DNA of 53,971 bases from Antrodiella citrinella. Taxonomy: Eukaryota; Basidiomycota; Agaricomycetes; Polyporales; Steccherinaceae. Location of the stretch: positions 1 to 53,971 of the forward strand of contig SGPM01000180.1 of NCBI GenBank assembly GCA_004802725.1, in the 5' to 3' direction. Position numbers and translations under genes: made by a program. Every line of letters starts with the position of its first letter. The first letter of the stretch is position 1. The notes beneath the pieces are model-generated. The model did no database searches and had not been told where the DNA came from. It saw nothing but the letters and a program-made list of their open reading frames with translations. Shown in pieces: positions 47,809-53,971 of the stretch.

Positions 47809-50800
47809 GGCTAGCCTACCGCGTTGTTTGTACGAATATCCTGCGGCGCCTGGAGAAGAGCAACTGGTGAACCAAAGAAGTTTTTGTCCGAAAATGACTT
47901 ATGATCATGTTATGGCAGACGTGCTCTATTTATTGTTTCGCTACTAGTTTTTATACGAGTACCCAGCCTCTATCTATCAAGCGAATATTTACACCAGTGT
48001 GAACGTTCCGCTAAATTGTTTGTCAATATTGAGCTGAGGTATGTGCATTGTTGGACCCACGACATCAACTTTTGCTCACGTTCATGCCGTACCGGGGTAG
48101 GTTTGTGGGGTCGGATGGGACGCTATCCAGCGGTCGGCTGAGCCTCAAACGCCACTCCTCCGGCCGTTGTTCACGGAGAGGTCGCAGAATTAAATGGACG
48201 GCGGTCAACTCTCGGAGATCTCACGCTATTCTGCTTTTTAGCGGTTTGACTAAAACGCCGTTGGTGAGTTCGTCCATCTCATCATATCGCACGAGCTTAC
48301 CTGTGATGCATCCCTAGGTCGAGACCCTCTGTCTCGCTATCTGCGTCCTACAGCTGCCTGCACTCAGTCCCTCTCTTCCGTCTTACAACACCCCCTATTT
48401 ACATCCGGAGACCACAGGAAGTCTGTCATGAGCATTCCTAGGTGTCCTCCAGACCATATAGGCCAATTCTTTTCCACGACGACCTCTAAATGCCGGTGCG
48501 AAATTTTTTCCGTATTCCGAGTCGCTGGCCATCTCGGGCGGACGTCTGCACGCCAGCGAGTCTGGATCCTGACCCAAGACTAAACGAAGCTGCTGTACCA
48601 CCTCGAGCTCGCAGCGGTCGAGACGCAATGGTCGCCTGAACAAGGGTGTTGTGCTACAGAGGAGCTTCTTTTGTCTGATGACCCTTCCCGCGAACGTATC
48701 AGCGAGCTTCTGATCCCTCCGTTTTTGGTCTTACCTCTATGAAGGCTGTTACCATGAGGCAAGGTGACTCTCTCGGCCGTTTTATGCTCTTACGCCGTAG
48801 CGAACCGCAAACCGTAAAGGAGATCGCACTCTCTATTTTGTTTCTGTCCAGACTTTTTCAGGTGGTCGCTCAGCGCAATACGTCATAGGTGACTGGATAC
48901 CCAGTCAATTCATGTCGAAAATTTGTGAGCCTGGACTATTCTCCAACACATGCACCCTCATCGCTGACATACGCGTATCTTTATGTAGGCAAGTCGACGG
49001 TGTAAAACGTTCCACCGACCACTGTGATCGTGCGACTCGCCCACGGATGACCTGCAGGCGCGTTCGCCGTATGACAAATTACCACGGCAAATTGTATGGG
49101 GACCACTGGGGTCTCGGCTGGTCAGCTCCAACCGTCCTCCTCAAATATGGGCAGCATTCAAATTTTTTTCGGGACGATTCATGTCTCATAGACCAACGAA
49201 GCTCAGGCTATCTATGTGTAGGTCATTCGCTGCTCTTGTCTCCCTAGATTGTGTGCTGATAAAACTGATTCATACGATTGACCACCTATTAGGCCGCATA
49301 TTGAACTCTAAAAGCACGGACTTCGTATAGATGGTGGCCCGATATGCTTAAGCTTGCAGATGTAGTCGTGTGGTTATAGCGGTCCGGACCGTCTTGCCTC
49401 GGACGCGGCTTTGTCACCACCAGGAGGTAGGTCTTCCCATCTCTTTCCTCGTCTCTGTCTTTTATTATATGCTGGCACCACTTCCATCTTCTCCCGCGAA
49501 CGACAGCGACATGACCAAATCGCCCTATGTTTGCGAACCACGGATGCGTTCCAGTGCGAAGTACGGAATCGACTGGGATCTGCGTAACATACCGTAAACT
49601 GCTGATCCTGATTCAAACAATAATTGACACCGAGCAACGCCGCGCGACAGAGGGGCTCATCTCATCTCGTCCTTCCCTGCCAACCCACTGAACCCTGGGA
49701 CCGCACCCACCACCCACCCGTCGAAAAGGCAAATCGTTAGCTCGAAGGAGGTGCATTTGTAATGCTGTGTCGCCGACAAAACCCTTGACATAATCTAGAC
49801 TGGCGCTTTTCTTACCTTCTGTCCATAGTCAAACTGAAAGCTTCTTGGACATGCTGCCAAGTGTGGGGCTGGGCTGGGGGTCGGTTACTGGCATGCTTGT
49901 TGGTCCATGTCTTTTCATGTCCGTGGGGCGCCCGAACATGATTATGTTCGACGCCTGCCGTATGAAGACGTATCAGCCGCTCTTGGGTTCTCACTATGTC
50001 GGTATAAATACATGGAGTTGCGAGGGTTTGAGTGTCCATCGCATTCTCTGCTCGTCTGCTACACGATCAGTGAGTCGAATCTTGGCCTCAAATCCGCTCG
50101 CCGCTGACATCCTGATGATGTTCTCCCCCTTAGCTTGTGCTCACAGGTGTACGCTCCCTTCCAGCGGCCAGATCTGCCCCGCCTGACAGCGTTTCCATGC
50201 GCTTCTTGTAAGGCTGCACGACGGTCTCGACATAAGTACGTAGCCACCACAACCCCGCTCACATTGTACGCTAACACTGAACGCTCGTTGACAGGGTATT
50301 CCTCAAAGATGTCCTGCTCCGAGCTCTTCCTCCAGCCCTTCAAGAAGCGGTAACGCGCGCAGGATGGGTTGAATCGATTCGTTTGAAAGGTTTGTCCATC
50401 GTGCACGTACTCGAAGCGACCAACAACGTGCTGAGTCGTATTTTCTGCCACTTAGGGACTGTATGTCCAGGCGCGTATGTCATCACCGCATGTTATAAGA
50501 TGTAAACAATATAATACACATTCTTTCATCTTTGTATTCCACACGGCGTCTGGCATAATCTGCCCATGTAGACATGCACTTCGGCTGATTTTTTTTTCTT
50601 TTCGCGCACACGAGTTTGAACGACGGTGTCCACTTGGGGTAACTTGAAGTTCAGCCTAGTGGTGCACCGAGATCGATCGAACAAAATCGAGGCCTCTGCT
50701 TCCGGAACGGCCGTACCACCACTCAATTTGTAGCGGGTCGCCGGTTCCCCACAAAGTCATGATCCTATCCAGTATTCGGGGCCATTGAGGGGATATCTCA

Positions 50801-51010
50801 TCAATTACGAAATAAGTCCAGGAGGGTACTGGAAAACGGGACATCCGAATCACGAGCAGTGCATCTAGACTTTGTCCTTGCAAATCTACGTGCGAGATAA
50901 TCCAGGTGTGTACATGTGTTGTGTGTGCCGGAACGTCAAAGGAAAACGTCATGCATGAATCATGATACGATACCAAACCGCAATAATGGAAAACCCAGGG
51001 TCCTCCATCT
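47809..51010. other. Gene-poor 3.2-kb region
   Basis: No intact gene can be assembled. Open frames are short and frequently interrupted on both strands. Some stretches read like worn coding sequence, for example around 48590-48730 on the + strand (HLELAAVETQWSPEQ, then PSRERISELLIPPFL), but they do not connect. I saw no terminal repeats, reverse transcriptase or transposase motifs. It is probably relict sequence plus 3' regions of GIS2 and COQ10. Confidence 0.45.
50160..50452 (-). pseudogene. Possible DUF3592-like fragment
   Basis: A minus-strand frame reads VVGRFEYVHDGQTFQTNRFN and, further on, SSEQDIFEEYP plus SVLAYN. This matches the general pattern of DUF3592 proteins: Y-x-Y-x-V-x-G beta-hairpin, then A-x(n)-YP-x-G and V-x-V-Y-Y-N/D. 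The frame has no ATG at its start (GTG codon), the membrane spans usual in DUF3592 proteins are absent, and the sequence after the core loses similarity. It could be an exon of an unassembled gene, a relic or a coincidence. Confidence 0.3.
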
Positions 51011-51897
51011 CTATCTCCTACTTGTTCCGTAAACACCCTGACAGCGCTCCTCGAACGCCTCGACCATCCGTTTCGACACCTGCCCAAAGAAGGCGGCTGA
51101 AACCGCAGCGTGCACGGGGCTGGCGAACGCGAACGACACTTCCAAGGTCACGAGCGTGGGCGCGGTGTCTTCCTCCTGCGGAGGCGCGACGGAGCCCGCA
51201 GAAGTCCCAGCTTGTGAAGAATGGAGGTCACGTGACTGGGACGGCGGAAGTGCGGAGGTCGACTTGAATGTGGACTGGGATGGCGAGAAGCCACTGTTGT
51301 TGTCTAGAAATCGTGGAGACCTGGAAGGTGCTGGCGAAAAGCGCCATGTTGTTGTGAGGGTCTTGAAGAGTGGTGTGGACGAAGATGCGACTGCCTGCAA
51401 TGCAAAGTGTGTGAATGAAGCGGAACGAACAGGGATAGGGTGAATGCAGTACCTCTACGGACTCGTTCGGTCTACACGTAACTTTGCTGGTATAGCTTTC
51501 TTTGAACGACAAGAACCCGACCGTCAATTCTGCGTCCATCGTTGTGGATTGAACGGGAACTTGAGACGTCGAAGCGCTCGGTCTTGGACTCGACGGAAGT
51601 GACTTTCTGAGGATACGCGATCCGACACAGAAAGGAATAAATTCGGGGTAAGAGGCGACATCTGCAACGATGTGATACAATTCGCTCGGTCGGTATCTGC
51701 GTCGCGCGGTCAGGTGTCAGGATTGTGTTTTCGAGAACATGACGTACGGTAATACTTTGCGTTCCCGGTAGCTTTGCACCTCGTCGGGGCCAGCACCGGG
51801 CTCTGAGAAGGGGGACAGTGAAGAAAGATCCGGTAGAGTAAAGAGAGGGCGAGCAAGGCGGGATGAGAGGACAGCTTTGGCTGGTCGTACGAGCATG
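51011..51897 (-). CDS. COQ10: Coenzyme Q-binding protein COQ10 (START-like domain), mitochondrial
   Basis: Three exons from ATG 51897 to TAG 51011, about 260 residues. The N terminus (MLVRPAKAVLSSRLARPLF) is Arg/Ser/Leu-rich with no acidic residue in its first 20 positions, as in a mitochondrial transit peptide. After the first intron the core reads YRPSELYHIVADVASYPEFI followed by PFC, the signature of the COQ10 polyketide-cyclase/START family. MDAELTVGFLSFKESYTSKV comes next, and the last exon has TTTWRFSP and a C-terminal helix (FFGQVSKRMVEAFEERC). COQ10 binds ubiquinone and aids its delivery to the respiratory chain. A Ser/Pro-rich insertion of about 50 residues in the last exon (SPSQSTFKSTSALPPSQS and on) makes it longer than the yeast protein. 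It shares a 258-bp divergent promoter with the next gene. Confidence 0.9.
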
Positions 51898-52155
51898 GTG
51901 GTAGCAGCTCAACAGATATTATATAGACGCGAAGAACTGCTATGACATGAGATCACGTAAGCAGATTCGACAAACCCAACCTTGTTCCCAACTGACCATT
52001 CAAGTAGACCCTTCTCAGCGGCCACTGCCTCCGAACTCCCAGTGCTCTCCTCTTATCTCTTCACGGTCGTGCTCTTGGTTATGATCTGCTGAAACTGCTA
52101 TCTATACCCTATACTTACGGATTGTAGATCTCGACGTCTTCAATCTCATACCAAC
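51898..52155. promoter_or_regulatory. Putative bidirectional promoter of COQ10 and the coiled-coil gene
   Basis: A 258-bp interval between two divergent start codons. On the COQ10 strand a TATATAA-like word lies at about 51917-51924, too close to the ATG to be a classical TATA box unless the leader is very short. The + strand side is C/T-rich before the ATG at 52156. Assignment rests on position only. Confidence 0.45.
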
Positions 52156-53971
52156 ATGATCGACCCAGCCGAGGTCGGCCATGTCTCCATGCCTGTGCCC
52201 CAATACCCACCCTCAGATGAATCAGAAGGGTGCGCCATAATCCGTCCATGTACCTCTTAACCTACTTATGTGGTGTTAAGGAATGACAGAACTTTCAACT
52301 CAGAATTACGCGACCTAGTTGACAGCCGTTTACGCCCAGATTTACCGCCGGATGACCCGACGGGCTCGTTCACTTCCACCCAATCTGGTCTCCAGGCATC
52401 TAGCGCGAACGGGCAGCCTTCTGGGTCAGAGAGACGGAAGCGTGGGCAGAAGAAGGAGCGCCACAGTGCTCTGGCTCAACGCGAGATGGTTCGGCTTCTC
52501 GCCAACGAAGAAGCAGAAGCCAAGTCTATGCGCAAGTACCTTCGCGCCGCTCTTGATAGATTGGACGGAGAAACGCGTCGTGCTCAGGATGCGGAACGGA
52601 GGGCTCTCGAGATTGCGGAACGGTTTCGGGTGGTCAATGAAGCCCGGCAGAGCACCCAGTCTGAATTGACACGGGTCACGGAAGAGCTCAGGCTATGGCG
52701 GAACCAGTTCGAGAGCGCACAAAAAGAGATTCTACGGGCTCGAGATGTTTTCAAGGAGTTGGAGGAACAAAGGAACAGTGCTGAATCTGACGCTACGAGA
52801 TACAGAACGCTGGCACGGAAGCTCAACGAGGAGCGCATGGTCAACAAGGCGCGAGAGGAGGGACGAAGAGAAGGATACGAAGAGGGTCTCAGGCGAGGAA
52901 TGGAGCAAGGTCGCTCTGATGCGTATGGCACTCGCAGGCGTAGGGACGATGTTGTCGTGGAAGACGACGATGACGATGAGAGCAGCGTTACGCAACAAGA
53001 CGATCAGGACCAGAGAGGCCAACGACAGCCTGACGACATGAGGAGCATCATGTCTGAAAGCATCCCTCCCTTGGATATCCCGACCCGCGTCCCTCTAAAC
53101 AACCTATCTCTTCGTGGAGGGACACAATTCCATGAGAACTTCACTCCCGCGTCAACAGCGACGAGATCACTCGCGCCTATGCAAGAGACACCTGCGAATG
53201 ATCAGCCGAGAATGGTTCGACCCCCCTCTTCAATCCATAATCGACCGCCGTCTGTTCACCATCCCGAGAATGTAGTCCCTCCGGACAACTGGATCCCCGC
53301 GTTGGACGCTTCAAATAATCGTATCTCTATGCCTCCCCCTCACGAATTCGTCACACGGACAGGCAGTCCGTACTCTGACAACCCGCCCCTTCCTCCTACT
53401 CGTACGAACTTCGTGCACGTACCGCCCAATGAACCCGCCATGAAGGATATCTTCTCCAAACCGCCTTCCATCGCAGAATCTGTCCAGTCGTCAACTGCAA
53501 TGTCTCAGTATGAGCTTCTCGCGCCTGCTAATGTACCCGCTCAACAGCAAAAGAAGGAGAAAGCGATCCCGCGCTTGGACCGAATTGAGGAGGTATCGAG
53601 CTCACTGGAGTACAGCCCTGGTTTTGAGAAGAGGATGACACCTGTTCCTGTTACGTTCCCTCAGGCGTCGGGTTCTGGTGATTCGGATTGGGGTGACGGC
53701 TCTCATGGCTCGCGAAGCAGGAAGCAGAGTCAGCAGAGTTTGGGACACGGATCTCCACGTTCGAGGACCTTGAGTCAAGGTCAAGGTCAAGGTCAGCGTC
53801 AGCCCGACGACGCCCGGTACTCTACCAGCACTATCGACAATTGGCGTCGGGAGGCAGCCACAAATGCTGACCCGAAGCAGGTAAGCTAGTTGCATATAGT
53901 CGCATACACAGTCCTGACACTTTGACTTAGTACCCAAGCTCAGCCTCAGGACCAAAGCCCGTGTACCCTCA
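52156..53971 (+). CDS. Coiled-coil, Pro/Ser-rich hypothetical protein (3' end outside window)
   Basis: The first exon (MIDPAEVGHVSMPVPQYPPS) starts at ATG 52156 and joins in frame across an intron at 52230-52281 to a long exon. Residues about 70-230 form a highly charged coiled coil (LRAALDRLDGETRRAQDAER, then LTRVTEELRLWRNQFESAQK), ending in GYEEGLRRGMEQGRSDAYG. An Asp-rich stretch and a long Pro/Ser/Asn-rich disordered region follow, then a QG repeat. A donor near 53880 and an acceptor near 53930 lead into another exon (YPSSASGPKPVYP) that runs off the window. The family is not recognised by name. The layout suggests a cytoskeletal or scaffold protein, but no function should be assigned. 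Confidence 0.7.
53774..53802 (+). repeat. GTCAAG hexanucleotide microsatellite
   Basis: Three perfect GTCAAG units (53774-53791) are followed by two variants (GTCAGC, GTCAG) inside the coiled-coil gene. They encode a Gly-Gln run (GQGQGQRQ). Confidence 0.85.

Noticed and set aside
50452..50726. Upstream exon for the DUF3592-like fragment
   Set aside because: The minus-strand frames there (Lys-rich run from a poly-T tract) do not join in phase with convincing splice sites.

Overview
This window is nuclear DNA of a filamentous basidiomycete, most likely a mushroom-forming Agaricomycete. Nearly every gene is broken by many short GT-AG introns of about 50-85 nt. Genes sit on both strands with short spacers, there are no operons or Shine-Dalgarno signals, and the protein families are eukaryotic (poly(A) polymerase, gamma-tubulin complex, RhoGEFs, COQ10). 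I joined exons by eye using splice signals, reading frame and family conservation, so exact exon edges and some starts are provisional.

Layout. 0.5-3.5 kb: poly(A) polymerase PAP1 (+). 4.5-6.2 kb: a membrane-anchored right-handed beta-helix protein (+). 6.8-7.6 kb: a DsbA/thioredoxin-fold protein (-). 8.5-10.1 kb: a CSN12/PCID2 PCI-domain protein (+). 10.6-12.0 kb: a vWA-domain protein with an N-myristoylation signal (+). 12.2-16.2 kb: gamma-tubulin complex component GCP5 (-). 19.0-23.6 kb and 24.6-29.3 kb: two different RhoGEFs facing each other tail to tail. 29.6-30.0 kb: a small membrane protein (+). 30.1-32.2 kb: a decayed urea carboxylase-type pseudogene (-). 33.0-36.5 kb: a long amidohydrolase with two amidohydrolase-like halves (-). 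37.0-37.9 kb: a disordered hypothetical protein (-). 38.3-39.8 kb: an LRR (AMN1/Grr1-like) protein (-). 40.3-42.4 kb: an ARO8-type aromatic aminotransferase (+). 42.7-45.2 kb: a REB1/TTF1-type Myb factor (+). 47.0-47.8 kb: a six-knuckle CCHC protein of the GIS2/CNBP type (+). 47.8-51.0 kb: a gene-poor stretch with a possible DUF3592-like relic. 51.0-51.9 kb: COQ10 (-). 52.2 kb to the end: a coiled-coil protein cut by the window edge (+).

Most genes are housekeeping functions: mRNA 3'-end formation and nuclear RNA work (PAP1, CSN12, REB1, GIS2), cytoskeleton and polarity (GCP5, two RhoGEFs) and mitochondrial or amino-acid metabolism (COQ10, ARO8). I see no secondary-metabolite cluster, CRISPR array, intact transposon or other co-directed gene system. 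The most notable items are the multiply disabled urea carboxylase copy, the amidohydrolase whose second half has lost its metal-binding motif, the myristoylated vWA protein with an altered metal-site loop, a large imperfect foldback near 4.0 kb, and several genes whose introns are multiples of three and free of stops.
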